Source: Alphaproteobacteria bacterium | GTDB taxonomy: Bacteria; Pseudomonadota; Alphaproteobacteria; RF32; CAG-239 | Length of the DNA stretch: 8,059 nt | Assembly (NCBI GenBank): GCA_017650255.1 | Contig: JAGCFG010000066.1 | Span: 1-8,059 of the forward strand | Direction: 5' to 3' | Shown here: in pieces, positions 1 through 6,861 of the stretch | Layout of the letters: the number at the start of each line of letters is the position of its first letter | Numbering within the stretch: position 1 is the stretch's first letter | Notes under the pieces: model-generated | Told to the model about the DNA's origin: nothing | Seen by the model: only the letters and a program-made list of their open reading frames with translations | Databases searched by the model: none | Program-made: the position numbers and the translations under genes

Positions 1-851
1 AAACCACAGATAAAATCCGCTCCAAACACCGCCTCTGGCCTGACCGCACGAATTTTTTTGCACAAATTTATCACATCTTCACGGCTGTGCCTGCGCCCCA
101 TGCGCTTTAAGATTAAATTATCTCCCGACTGCACCGAAAAATGAAAATTTGGCAGCATATTTTTATATTGCCCGACCATCGCCACAAAATCATCATCAAT
201 CGCCGCCGGATCAAGCGAACCAAACTGCAACGACGGCAAATCGGGAAATGTTTGCAAAATTTTTTTCACCAAGCCGTTGAACGACGGTTTATAAGAACAA
301 ACATCAACTCCGGTTAAGCAAATTTCCTCAAACCCCTGTTTCAAGAGCGTATCAATTTGTTGCAAAACCTGCTCCTCCGGCACCGAGCGGTTATGCCCGC
401 GCGCAAAAGGCACAATGCAATATGTACATCTGTGGTCACACCCCTGCTGAACCTGCACAAAAGCCCTCTGCCGACCTTCAAAACCCATAATGATATAATG
501 GTCATAATCATCATATTTCATAATATCGCCGACAATGGTTTTTTCTGCCACCTCGTCTGTCAAATATTTTTCAATCAGATTTTTTTCTTTATTTCCCAAC
601 ACCAAATCAACTTCCGGCATGGCACTAAAAACTTTTGCATTGACCTGCGCCGCACAACCGGTAACCACAATTTTTGCTTTTGGGTTCTCCTGACGCAGTT
701 TACGCAACATCTGCCGGCATTGTCTTTCTGCCTCTTTTGTCACCGCGCAGCTATTCACAATTATCAAATCATCAACATCGGCAAATTTTTCTTTCAAAAT
801 CTCCGACTCATAACTGTTAATCCTGCAACCGAAAGTAATAACCTGCGCCAT
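1..851 (-). CDS. mtaB: MtaB-like tRNA methylthiotransferase (radical SAM), C-terminal part cut by window edge
   Basis: This gene probably encodes the enzyme that adds a methylthio group to C2 of N6-threonylcarbamoyladenosine at tRNA position 37, using two iron-sulfur clusters and S-adenosylmethionine. The first 283 residues are present and the frame is still open at base 1. The N-terminal methylthiotransferase domain has the three expected cysteines: C9 in TFGCRINSYESE, C35 in VNSCAVT, and C66 in VTGCAAQ. The radical-SAM motif follows as C138, C142 and C145 in GCDHRCTYCIVPFARGH. The TFGCR/NSCAVT signature favours MtaB over MiaB or RimO. The TRAM domain expected at the C terminus lies outside the window. 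The start ATG at 851-849 comes 9 bases after the era stop, with only a weak GAG (856-858) as ribosome site, so translation may depend on era. Family assignment is firm; the MtaB subclass is likely but rests on motif reading. Confidence 0.9.
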   Translation of the reverse strand, partial: MAQVITFGCRINSYESEILKEKFADVDDLIIVNSCAVTKEAERQCRQMLRKLRQENPKAKIVVTGCAAQVNAKVFSAMPEVDLVLGNKEKNLIEKYLTDEVAEKTIVGDIMKYDDYDHYIIMGFEGRQRAFVQVQQGCDHRCTYCIVPFARGHNRSVPEEQVLQQIDTLLKQGFEEICLTGVDVCSYKPSFNGLVKKILQTFPDLPSLQFGSLDPAAIDDDFVAMVGQYKNMLPNFHFSVQSGDNLILKRMGRRHSREDVINLCKKIRAVRPEAVFGADFICG

Positions 852-860
852 TTTTCTCAC

Positions 861-1775
861 TCAAGCATTATATTTCAAACCCCAATCGCTATACCGCGCA
901 GGATCTTCACCCCAATTTTCTCTGACTTTTACAAACAAAAACAAATGCACCCTGCACTCTAGCAAATCCTCCAGCTCTTTACGCGCTTTTTCGCCGATTT
1001 TCTTAATCATCTGACCGCCTTGTCCGATAATAATTTTTTTCTGCCCTTCTCTTTCGACATAAATTGTCATCTCAGCTTTTACCGAACCGTCATCACGCCT
1101 CTCCCACAACTCCGGCTCAACCGTCAATGCATAAGGAATTTCTTGTTGCAGCATCAAAAACAGTTTTTCTCTCACCACTTCCGCCGCCAACAATTTCAAA
1201 GGCATATCCGACATTTGCTCCTCGGGATAATACCACGGAGAAACCGGCAGGTTGTCCGCCAAATACTGATAAAAAACATCCATATTTTCGCCCGTTGTTG
1301 CCGAAACCATAAAAGTCTCGGAAAAATTCCCGTATTCATTGAGTTCGGCCGATAAAGGCAACAATTTGTTTTTTGCCACCATATCAATTTTGTTCAAAAC
1401 CAAAACAGCTTTTACTGATTGCTTATTCAGTTCATCTATAATAGCTCTTGTCTCGGGGGCAAAACCACGTTTTGCATCAACCACCAAAACTAAAATATCA
1501 CCATCTTTTGCCCCGCCCCAAGCCGAAGCCACCATCGACCTGTCAAGCCTGCGCTTGGGCTTAAATATCCCCGGCGTGTCCTGAAAAATTATCTGCGTAT
1601 TTTGATATATGCCAATCCCTTTGATTGTAGTGCGTGTTGTTTGCGCCTTTGGACTGACAATCGAAACCTTTGAGCCGACAAAATCATTGGTAATCGTCGA
1701 TTTTCCCGCATTCGGCGCCCCGATTAAAGTTACAAAACCACAACGCATCGGCAAATTGGTGCTATTTTCTTCCAT
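861..1775 (-). CDS. era: GTPase Era
   Basis: Era is a GTPase that binds the 3' end of 16S rRNA and helps mature the 30S ribosomal subunit. The 304-residue protein has the usual length and domain order. G1 is GAPNAGKS (19-26), the switch I stretch is SPKAQTTRTT (41-50), G3 is DTPG (66-69), G4 is NKID (128-131) and G5 is SAT (158-160). A C-terminal KH domain follows, with the IIIGQGGQMIKKIG loop at about 248-261 and the HLFLFVKVRENW strand and helix near 277-288. The WYYPEEQMSDMP block (181-192) resembles alphaproteobacterial Era. The ATG at 1775 is preceded by GGAA (1783-1786) 7 bases upstream, overlapping the end of rnc. A second Met at residue 10 has no ribosome site, so the longer start is preferred. 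The gene follows rnc by 4 bases, a widely conserved pairing that places rRNA cleavage next to small-subunit assembly. Confidence 0.98.
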   Translation of the reverse strand: MEENSTNLPMRCGFVTLIGAPNAGKSTITNDFVGSKVSIVSPKAQTTRTTIKGIGIYQNTQIIFQDTPGIFKPKRRLDRSMVASAWGGAKDGDILVLVVDAKRGFAPETRAIIDELNKQSVKAVLVLNKIDMVAKNKLLPLSAELNEYGNFSETFMVSATTGENMDVFYQYLADNLPVSPWYYPEEQMSDMPLKLLAAEVVREKLFLMLQQEIPYALTVEPELWERRDDGSVKAEMTIYVEREGQKKIIIGQGGQMIKKIGEKARKELEDLLECRVHLFLFVKVRENWGEDPARYSDWGLKYNA

Positions 1776-1779
1776 ATTT

Positions 1780-2427
1780 TTATTCCAATTCTTTCAACAA
1801 CTTTTTTGCCGCATCTTGCTCGGCAGCTTTTTTATTATGCCCCTCACCAATTGCAAAACCATGTCCCGTAATACTCACCTTGATAAAAAACTTCGGGTCA
1901 TGTTCTTTTCCTTCGCGCCTAATCTCCTCATAAACCGGCATATTCCACACAAAATGGTGCGCCAACTCCTGCAATGATGTTTTGGCATCTTTCGGCGGTT
2001 TTGAATATTTGTGAACCAACTCTTCCCAATGATTTTGCACAAACGCAATCGCTTTTTCGCTGCCTGCATCCAAATACATTGCCCCGATAACCGCCTCTGC
2101 TACATCGCACAAAACATTATCGTTTTTTTCAACATCAACACCTTCTGCATGAACAAAACGATCAATATTCAGCTTCAAAGCAACCTCAGCCACACTTTCT
2201 TTGCAAACCAGCGCAACAAACCTTTGCGACAAATTGCCTTCCGGCTCATTGGGAAACATTTTATAGAGCATCTCAGCAACTGCCACACCCAAAACTCTGT
2301 CTCCCAAAAACTCTAATCTTTCATAATTATTGGCAGTCGCATGCGCAACACTGCCATGGGTCAAGGCATGTTCCAACAGCTTGCGATTATTAAATTTATA
2401 ACCTAATATTTCTTCCAACTTATCCAT
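1780..2427 (-). CDS. rnc: Ribonuclease III
   Basis: RNase III is the double-strand-specific endonuclease that releases rRNA precursors and processes or degrades structured mRNAs in the cytoplasm. The 215-residue protein is close to the family's normal length. The signature NYERLEFLGDRVLG (34-47) supplies E36, E39 and D43. The second metal-binding pair is D108 and E111 in LCDVAEAVIGAMYLDAG. A double-stranded RNA-binding domain runs from about 147 (DAKTSLQEL) to the C terminus and ends in the basic helix KKAAEQDAAKKLLKEL. All catalytic acidic residues are present, so the enzyme should be active. The ATG at 2427 lies 4 bases past the lepB stop. I see no clear Shine-Dalgarno sequence there (GTGATAAA precedes the ATG), which suggests translational coupling to lepB. 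Confidence 0.98.
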   Translation of the reverse strand: MDKLEEILGYKFNNRKLLEHALTHGSVAHATANNYERLEFLGDRVLGVAVAEMLYKMFPNEPEGNLSQRFVALVCKESVAEVALKLNIDRFVHAEGVDVEKNDNVLCDVAEAVIGAMYLDAGSEKAIAFVQNHWEELVHKYSKPPKDAKTSLQELAHHFVWNMPVYEEIRREGKEHDPKFFIKVSITGHGFAIGEGHNKKAAEQDAAKKLLKELE

Positions 2428-2431
2428 TTTA

Positions 2432-3163
2432 TCACGCTATCTTGTTGAACAATCTTCTCCATCTGATTTTTTTACCCCAAGTCCACGGCATATACCACGC
2501 CCCCTCTTGCGGGTCATACGAAAAGAACAAAAATCTCGCTTTGCCAACCAAATTTTCAAACGGCACAAACCCAACGTTAATCCTACTGTCATCGGATCTG
2601 TCTCTGTTATCCCCCATCACAAAATAGTGTCCATCGGGCACTTCAACCTCATTAAAATTATCTTCTTTTTCCTCATCAGAAACCTCTAAAATTTTGTGCT
2701 TCACGCCATTTGGCAAAGTTTCAACATATTGATGAAATCTCTCGGCATATCCGAAATTGTTGCGAATTAAAAAGTCTTCCAAATCAACACGTTCAAGCTG
2801 TTTTCCGTTTACAAACAGTCTTCCTTCCTCAAGCCTGATTTTGTCACCCGGCACACCGATAATACGTTTAATAAAATCAGTACGATTATCTTGAGGATAC
2901 TTGAACACCACAACATCTCCGACCTTTGGCTCATCTTTCCAAATTCTGCCCGAAAAAGGAGGAAAACTAAAAGGAAAAGAGTGTCTTGAATAGCCATATG
3001 TATATTTTGAAACAAATAAAAAATCTCCCACATACAGATTAGGATACATAGATCCCGACGGAATCTTAAACGGCTCAAAGAAAAAACTTCTGATAACAAC
3101 CGCGATAACAATCGCATAAAAAACCGTTTTTAATGTCTCTGTCCAACTTTCTTTTTCTTCCAT
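2432..3163 (-). CDS. lepB: Signal peptidase I
   Basis: This is the membrane-bound serine/lysine protease that removes signal peptides from exported proteins on the periplasmic side. From the ATG at 3163 it is 243 residues. One N-terminal membrane segment (about 13-28, VFYAIVIAVVIRSFFF) is followed by the nucleophile motif PSGSM with S38. The general base is K99 in FIKRIIGVPGD, and box E is GDNRDRSDDSR near residues 195-205. The single anchor fits the alphaproteobacterial type; E. coli LepB has two. The reading frame stays open upstream to a possible start at 3217, but that would overlap acpS. The ATG at 3163 has a good GAGGA (3169-3173) five bases upstream and gives the usual short cytoplasmic N terminus, so it was chosen. 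The gene begins 10 bases after the acpS stop. Confidence 0.97.
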   Translation of the reverse strand: MEEKESWTETLKTVFYAIVIAVVIRSFFFEPFKIPSGSMYPNLYVGDFLFVSKYTYGYSRHSFPFSFPPFSGRIWKDEPKVGDVVVFKYPQDNRTDFIKRIIGVPGDKIRLEEGRLFVNGKQLERVDLEDFLIRNNFGYAERFHQYVETLPNGVKHKILEVSDEEKEDNFNEVEVPDGHYFVMGDNRDRSDDSRINVGFVPFENLVGKARFLFFSYDPQEGAWYMPWTWGKKIRWRRLFNKIA

Positions 3164-3173
3164 AATTTTCCTC

Positions 3174-3554
3174 TCAGTCTTCGATAACAACAAAAGCTTG
3201 CGCCCAAGGATAATCATCGGACAAGCTTACCCAAAATTTTTCAGCCCCAATCGTATTAGCAATATCAGCTGTTTTACCTTTTAGCTCAATATAGGGCTGA
3301 CCATTTTCTTTATGCAAAACTTCAATCTCGCACCACGAAACTCCCTTAGCAATTCCTGTTCCAAAAGCCTTGCTCAAAGCCTCTTTTGCCGCAAATTTTT
3401 TTGACAGCACTTCGGCATCTCTCTTCGTCTTGCACACAAGTTCTTTCTTCTCTCTCTCTGAAAAATATTTATCAACAAAATGCTTACCATATTTGCCATA
3501 AACCTTTTCTATGCGCTCAATATTGCAAATATCGCAACCTATCCCCAATATCAT
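3174..3554 (-). CDS. acpS: Holo-[acyl-carrier-protein] synthase
   Basis: AcpS transfers 4'-phosphopantetheine from coenzyme A to a serine of apo-ACP, switching on the carrier used in fatty-acid and lipid A synthesis. The protein is 126 residues, as usual for the family. It starts MILGIGCDICNIERI with the magnesium ligand D8. The second motif KKFAAKEALSKAFGTGI contains E58. The C-terminal strand is VSLSDDYPWAQAFVVIED. The frame extends 42 codons upstream into the DUF2062 gene, but the ATG at 3554 matches the family's N terminus and has GAGG (3562-3565) 7 bases upstream. It overlaps the preceding stop by four bases (ATGA, 3551-3554), a typical sign of translational coupling. AcpS next to lepB and rnc is a recurrent proteobacterial arrangement. 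Confidence 0.97.
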   Translation of the reverse strand: MILGIGCDICNIERIEKVYGKYGKHFVDKYFSEREKKELVCKTKRDAEVLSKKFAAKEALSKAFGTGIAKGVSWCEIEVLHKENGQPYIELKGKTADIANTIGAEKFWVSLSDDYPWAQAFVVIED

Positions 3555-4105
3555 ATCTTTGCCTCGCCTTTTTTCTTCTTCAATCCCATTAGCGCTCTTT
3601 TGGTAATATAATATGTAAGCGCCCAAACAACGATATAATAAGGAATACATCCAACCATCATCGGCCAAATTACCGGCCAAACATCAGCCACAAAATCACT
3701 GAAATCAAAACTCATCAACGCATACATACCTTTTTCAAAAACATCCAAAAAAGAAAAATCTATCGCTCCGTCCTCACCCAAAAACCACCGCCCGGTATAA
3801 TAAACCGAAACCCATATAATCGGGAAAGTCCATGGATTTCCCATTGCCGTTCCCAACGCACTTGCCAAAATATTTCCCCCGCACAAAAAAGCGGTAATTG
3901 CGGCCAACACAAAATGCAACCCCACAAAAGGAGTAAAAGATATTGCCGAACCACAGGCAACACCTGCCGCCAAAGAATATGGCGAACTTCCCATACGGCT
4001 CAGCCTCAGCAACAAATAACGCATATATTTTTTCCATCCGATAGACGGCCAAAACCATGTTTTTACTTTGTGCCAAAATGACAATTTTTCTCTTCTCTTA
4101 AACAT
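3551..4105 (-). CDS. DUF2062 family membrane protein
   Basis: This is a 184-residue integral membrane protein of the DUF2062 family; its biochemical function is not established. Family hallmarks are SFTPFVGLH (56-64), GNILASALGTAMGNPWTFP (77-95) and a basic amphipathic N terminus (KRREKLSFWHKVKTWFW). Hydrophobic segments lie at about 45-75, 80-105 and 143-168, and a Lys-rich tail (KKKKGEAK) follows the last one. The start is ambiguous between GTG at 4108 and ATG at 4105. The ribosome site AGGGA (4112-4116) sits 6 bases before the ATG but only 3 before the GTG, so the ATG is preferred. The gene is packed between rsh (9-base gap) and acpS (4-base overlap), so it is co-expressed with them. A membrane or envelope role is inferred from topology and neighbours only. 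Confidence 0.9.
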   Translation of the reverse strand: MFKRREKLSFWHKVKTWFWPSIGWKKYMRYLLLRLSRMGSSPYSLAAGVACGSAISFTPFVGLHFVLAAITAFLCGGNILASALGTAMGNPWTFPIIWVSVYYTGRWFLGEDGAIDFSFLDVFEKGMYALMSFDFSDFVADVWPVIWPMMVGCIPYYIVVWALTYYITKRALMGLKKKKGEAKI

Positions 4106-4114
4106 CACTATTCC

Positions 4115-6253
4115 CTAATTTGCACGCGCCACATAGCTGACAACTTTACAGTTTTTCAACGCCGCAATAATGTCGTTCAGCTGTTGCACGTTCTTTACAT
4201 CAACATCAATCATAATTTCAAAGTAGCTGACAGTTCTGTAGACAATATTAAGATTAGAAATATTAGTGTCATGGCGAGCCAATATATTAGATATCTCGCC
4301 CAAACTTCCCGGCTCGTTTGAGAGCATAACTTTCAAACGTCCGGTATGCGTTTCATTATTTTCTTGTTTTCCCCAAGAAATACTGAGCCAACGCTCAGGC
4401 TCATCGGCAAATTTTTCCAAAGCTTTGCAGTCAACCGTATGCACTGCAACACCCTTTCCGGTTGTAACAATACCCACAATCCTATCACCCGGCAACGGAT
4501 GGCAACAACCGGCAAAATGCATAGCCATCCCCGGCACCAAGCCCTCAATCGGCAATGCATTTGCATCTTTCTTTTTACCTTTTTTGAATGTCGGTGCCTT
4601 AATTGCTTTTACAACCTTATCCAGTTTAGACTGCTTATAAGCCGGATATACCGCTTTCATAACATCCCAACCGGTAACCAAACCTTCTCCGACTTTTGCA
4701 TACAAATCGTTTATTGATTCGGCTTCAAAAGATGCCAAAACATTCACCAAAGATTTTTCCGAAAAATCCAAATTTTCACTCTTGAATAATTTTTCCAAAA
4801 TCTCCTGTCCGAGTACAATAAACTGGTCACGCTTATTTGCTCTGACATACCTTCTTATGGCGGCTTTAGCCTTGCCCGTAACAACAAAACGTTCCCACTC
4901 CGTCGACGGATGCTGAGCTTTAGAGGTCAAAATCTCAACCTGATCACCATTCTGCAAAGTCGTTCTCAAAGGTCTTATTTCACCATTAATCTTTGCTCCC
5001 ACACAAGTATTGCCTACCGTCGAGTGAACCGCATAAGCAAAATCTACCGGCGTAGAATTTATCGGCAAGCCGATTAAATCGCCTTTCGGGGTAAAACAGA
5101 AAACTTGGTCATTATACATCTCAAGCTTGGTATTTTCCAAAAACTCTTCCGGATTAGATGCCTGATCCAAAATTTCCAAAAGTTCTCTAATCCATCTAAA
5201 GTTTTTGCCCTCAGCTTTTTGCCCCTGTTTATAAGCCCAGTGAGCCGCCACACCTTTTTCGGCAATTTCATGCATTTCAAAAGTGCAGATTTGTATTTCA
5301 ATACGAGTATTTTCCGGTCCGATAACACCTGTATGAATAGACTGATATCCATTTGGTTTCGGTGTCGAAATATAGTCCTTAAAACGCCGCGGCACCATAT
5401 GATATTTGCTGTGAACAATACCCAAAGCCTGATAACAGGTTGCAATATCTTCAACGCAAATTCTAAAAGCCATAATATCAGACAATTGCTCAAAAGAAGC
5501 ATTTTTTTGCTGCATTTTGCGCCAAATTGAATAAGGGGTTTTTTCTCTGCCCGTAACCACACATTTAACCCCGTTTTCGTTCATATCGCTTTTCAGGGTT
5601 TCGATAATTTTTGGGACAATATTGCTGCCTTGTTCACGCAAAAAGTTCAAACGCGCCACAATAGAGTCATGAGCGTCTTTATAAAGCTCTCTAAAAGCAA
5701 GCTCTTCCAACTCGCTCTTAACCTCTTGCATACCAATTCTTTCAGCAAGCGGAGCATATATATCCAAAGTTTCTCTGGCAATGCGCGACCTTTTTTCCGG
5801 TTTCAAAAAATTGAGTGTGCGCATATTATGCAGTCTATCAGCAAGCTTTATCAGCAAAACCCTAATATCCTCGGACATTGCCAACAACAACTTACGAAAA
5901 TTTTCCGCCTGTTTGATATCGGTGGATTTTTGCTCAATCATTGCCAACTTTGTCAACCCATCAACCAAAGCGGCAACTTGGTCACCGAAAAGCTGACGAA
6001 TTTCTTCCATTGTGGTATCAGTGTCTTCTATCGTATCATGCAAAAGACCGGCAATAACTGAATTGCAATCAAGCTTAAACTTGGTCAAAATACCCGCTAC
6101 CTCGACCGGATGCGAATAATATGGATCACCGGATGCCCTAAGCTGAGCGCCATGTTTTTTCATTGCAAAAACATAGGCACGATTGAGCGCATCCTCATCA
6201 GCATCAGGATCATATGACTTAACCAAATCTACAAGCTCATATTGACGCAACAT
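4115..6253 (-). CDS. rsh: Bifunctional (p)ppGpp synthetase/hydrolase, RelA/SpoT homologue
   Basis: This protein makes and degrades the stringent-response alarmone (p)ppGpp. Its 712 residues hold the full long-RSH domain set. The HD hydrolase has H48, HDTIED (72-77), and D139 and N143 in LADRLHN. The synthetase has GREKTPYSIWRKM (235-247), SDIMAFRI (258-265), RFKD (290-293) and PKPNGYQSIHT (298-308). The TGS domain is about 383-445 with FTPKGD and H410, at the position of the RelA histidine that touches the tRNA CCA end. A helical region comes next, then a zinc-finger-like block with C583, C584, H585 and C609, and finally an ACT domain (about 637-710). RFKD is the RXKD form typical of bifunctional enzymes; RelA has EXDD. 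The hydrolase residues are intact, so both activities are expected. One oddity is EIQICT at 319-324, where the family has EIQIRT or EVQIRT, giving C323 in place of a near-invariant Arg. The ATG at 6253 lies 8 bases past the rpoZ stop. Confidence 0.97.
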   Translation of the reverse strand: MLRQYELVDLVKSYDPDADEDALNRAYVFAMKKHGAQLRASGDPYYSHPVEVAGILTKFKLDCNSVIAGLLHDTIEDTDTTMEEIRQLFGDQVAALVDGLTKLAMIEQKSTDIKQAENFRKLLLAMSEDIRVLLIKLADRLHNMRTLNFLKPEKRSRIARETLDIYAPLAERIGMQEVKSELEELAFRELYKDAHDSIVARLNFLREQGSNIVPKIIETLKSDMNENGVKCVVTGREKTPYSIWRKMQQKNASFEQLSDIMAFRICVEDIATCYQALGIVHSKYHMVPRRFKDYISTPKPNGYQSIHTGVIGPENTRIEIQICTFEMHEIAEKGVAAHWAYKQGQKAEGKNFRWIRELLEILDQASNPEEFLENTKLEMYNDQVFCFTPKGDLIGLPINSTPVDFAYAVHSTVGNTCVGAKINGEIRPLRTTLQNGDQVEILTSKAQHPSTEWERFVVTGKAKAAIRRYVRANKRDQFIVLGQEILEKLFKSENLDFSEKSLVNVLASFEAESINDLYAKVGEGLVTGWDVMKAVYPAYKQSKLDKVVKAIKAPTFKKGKKKDANALPIEGLVPGMAMHFAGCCHPLPGDRIVGIVTTGKGVAVHTVDCKALEKFADEPERWLSISWGKQENNETHTGRLKVMLSNEPGSLGEISNILARHDTNISNLNIVYRTVSYFEIMIDVDVKNVQQLNDIIAALKNCKVVSYVARAN

Positions 6254-6261
6254 GTTCTTAT

Positions 6262-6756
6262 CTATTCTTCATCAAAACCGTCATCACCAAAATCTGCATC
6301 TGCTTCGTCGGACAAATCAAACTCATCGTCATCCAAAACATCATCATCGAGAGCAGCATCATCATCGACCGAAGAATCAAAATCTACATCATCTTCATCA
6401 GGACCATGCACTTGCATATTATCCGATACTTCAGTATCAAGCAACAAACCTGAAAATTGTTCATCAAGCTCTGCCAATTCTTTTTCTGCGGCAACAATTT
6501 CCATCTCTTCTTCTTCGGGCTCCTCAACTTCAACATATTTTTGCAAGCCCATAACCAAAGACTTTTGCAACTCTTCAATGCTGACTCTTTCCTCAGCAAT
6601 TTCGCGCAAAGCAACAACCGGATTTTTATCATTATCTCTTGCCACCATAATCGGCGCACCGGTAGAAATATCCTTGGCTCTTTGTGTAGAAACCATCACC
6701 AATTCATAACGATTGGGAACTTTATCAATACAATCTTCAACAGTAACTCTAGCCAT
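6262..6756 (-). CDS. rpoZ: RNA polymerase omega subunit with long acidic C-terminal tail
   Basis: Omega binds the beta-prime subunit and assists RNA polymerase assembly. Residues 1-70 are the canonical core: [20 protein letters not shown], the RAKDISTG segment, [14 protein letters not shown], and the start of the tail. The N-terminal MAR residues match those that form part of (p)ppGpp site 1 at the beta-prime/omega interface in E. coli. The protein is 164 residues, clearly longer than E. coli omega (91). The extra length is a Glu- then Asp-rich tail from about 76, and residues 124-164 contain about 22 acidic residues of 41. The frame is open upstream to 6798, but the ATG at 6756 gives the family N terminus and has AAGGA (6763-6767) 6 bases before it. 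It is the first gene of the operon, directly before rsh, with its own promoter upstream. Confidence 0.96.
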   Translation of the reverse strand: MARVTVEDCIDKVPNRYELVMVSTQRAKDISTGAPIMVARDNDKNPVVALREIAEERVSIEELQKSLVMGLQKYVEVEEPEEEEMEIVAAEKELAELDEQFSGLLLDTEVSDNMQVHGPDEDDVDFDSSVDDDAALDDDVLDDDEFDLSDEADADFGDDGFDEE

Positions 6757-6770
6757 TTTTTTTCCTTTTT
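6757..6770 (-). promoter_or_regulatory. Ribosome binding site deciding the rpoZ start
   Basis: AAGGA at 6763-6767 (minus strand), followed by an A run, lies 6 bases before the ATG at 6756. This favours that start over the in-frame upstream one at 6798, which would also lie upstream of the predicted transcription start. Confidence 0.8.
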
Positions 6771-6796
6771 CTAAAAAAATTAAACAAATCGCGGAC

Positions 6797-6825
6797 AATA
6801 TATTTCAACTTTTATTTTTTATCAA
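6797..6825 (-). promoter_or_regulatory. Sigma70-type promoter for the rpoZ-rsh operon
   Basis: On the minus strand, a TTGATA -35 box (6820-6825) is separated by exactly 17 bases (6803-6819) from a TATATT -10 box (6797-6802). Each box differs from the consensus by one base. Transcription would begin near 6790, giving a leader of roughly 34 bases before rpoZ. It is the only good promoter found ahead of the run of eight genes. The following GTCCGCG is a relatively GC-rich start region. Short AT-rich sequence can produce such matches by chance, but the spacing and location support it. Confidence 0.7.
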
Positions 6826-6851
6826 GAAAAAAGCCACATTTTTTCTGATAA
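6819..6851 (-). repeat. AT-rich inverted repeat between the upstream gene and rpoZ
   Basis: Read on the minus strand, TTATCAGAAAAAA (6839-6851) pairs with TTTTTTCTTGATAA (6819-6832) around a six-base TGTGGC loop, with a single unpaired T. The stem is about 13 base pairs, almost all A-T. No U tract follows it on this strand, only AAAAATAAAAG, so it is not a classic intrinsic terminator. Its distal arm contains the rpoZ -35 box, so it may act as a weak transcription end, a regulator site, or neither. Confidence 0.5.
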
Positions 6852-6861
6852 CATATTGTTT

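Noticed and set aside
357..962. A 201-codon plus-strand frame opposite mtaB and the end of era.
   Set aside because: Both genes beneath it are confidently identified on the minus strand. The predicted protein is rich in Phe, His, Asn and Ile, typical of antisense reading of AT-rich genes.
3164..3217. An extended lepB start 18 codons upstream of the chosen one.
   Set aside because: It would overlap acpS by 44 bases and add a sequence unlike signal peptidase N termini; the ATG at 3163 has a much better ribosome site.
3555..3680. An extended acpS start 42 codons upstream.
   Set aside because: AcpS proteins start at the MILGIGCD block. The extra sequence is out-of-frame translation of the DUF2062 gene.
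5074..5562. A 162-codon minus-strand frame inside rsh.
   Set aside because: It lies in another frame within the synthetase domain of a clearly functional rsh gene and has no recognisable motif.
6242..6709. A long plus-strand open frame rich in serine, opposite rpoZ.
   Set aside because: It is the reverse complement of the Asp/Glu-rich omega tail: GAT/GAC codons read backwards give Ser and Ile/Val codons. It has no ribosome site or protein-like composition.
6819..6851. The inverted repeat as a rho-independent terminator of the upstream gene.
   Set aside because: The stem is almost entirely A-T and no U run follows it on the minus strand, so a classic terminator is not supported. It is kept only as a repeat of unknown role.
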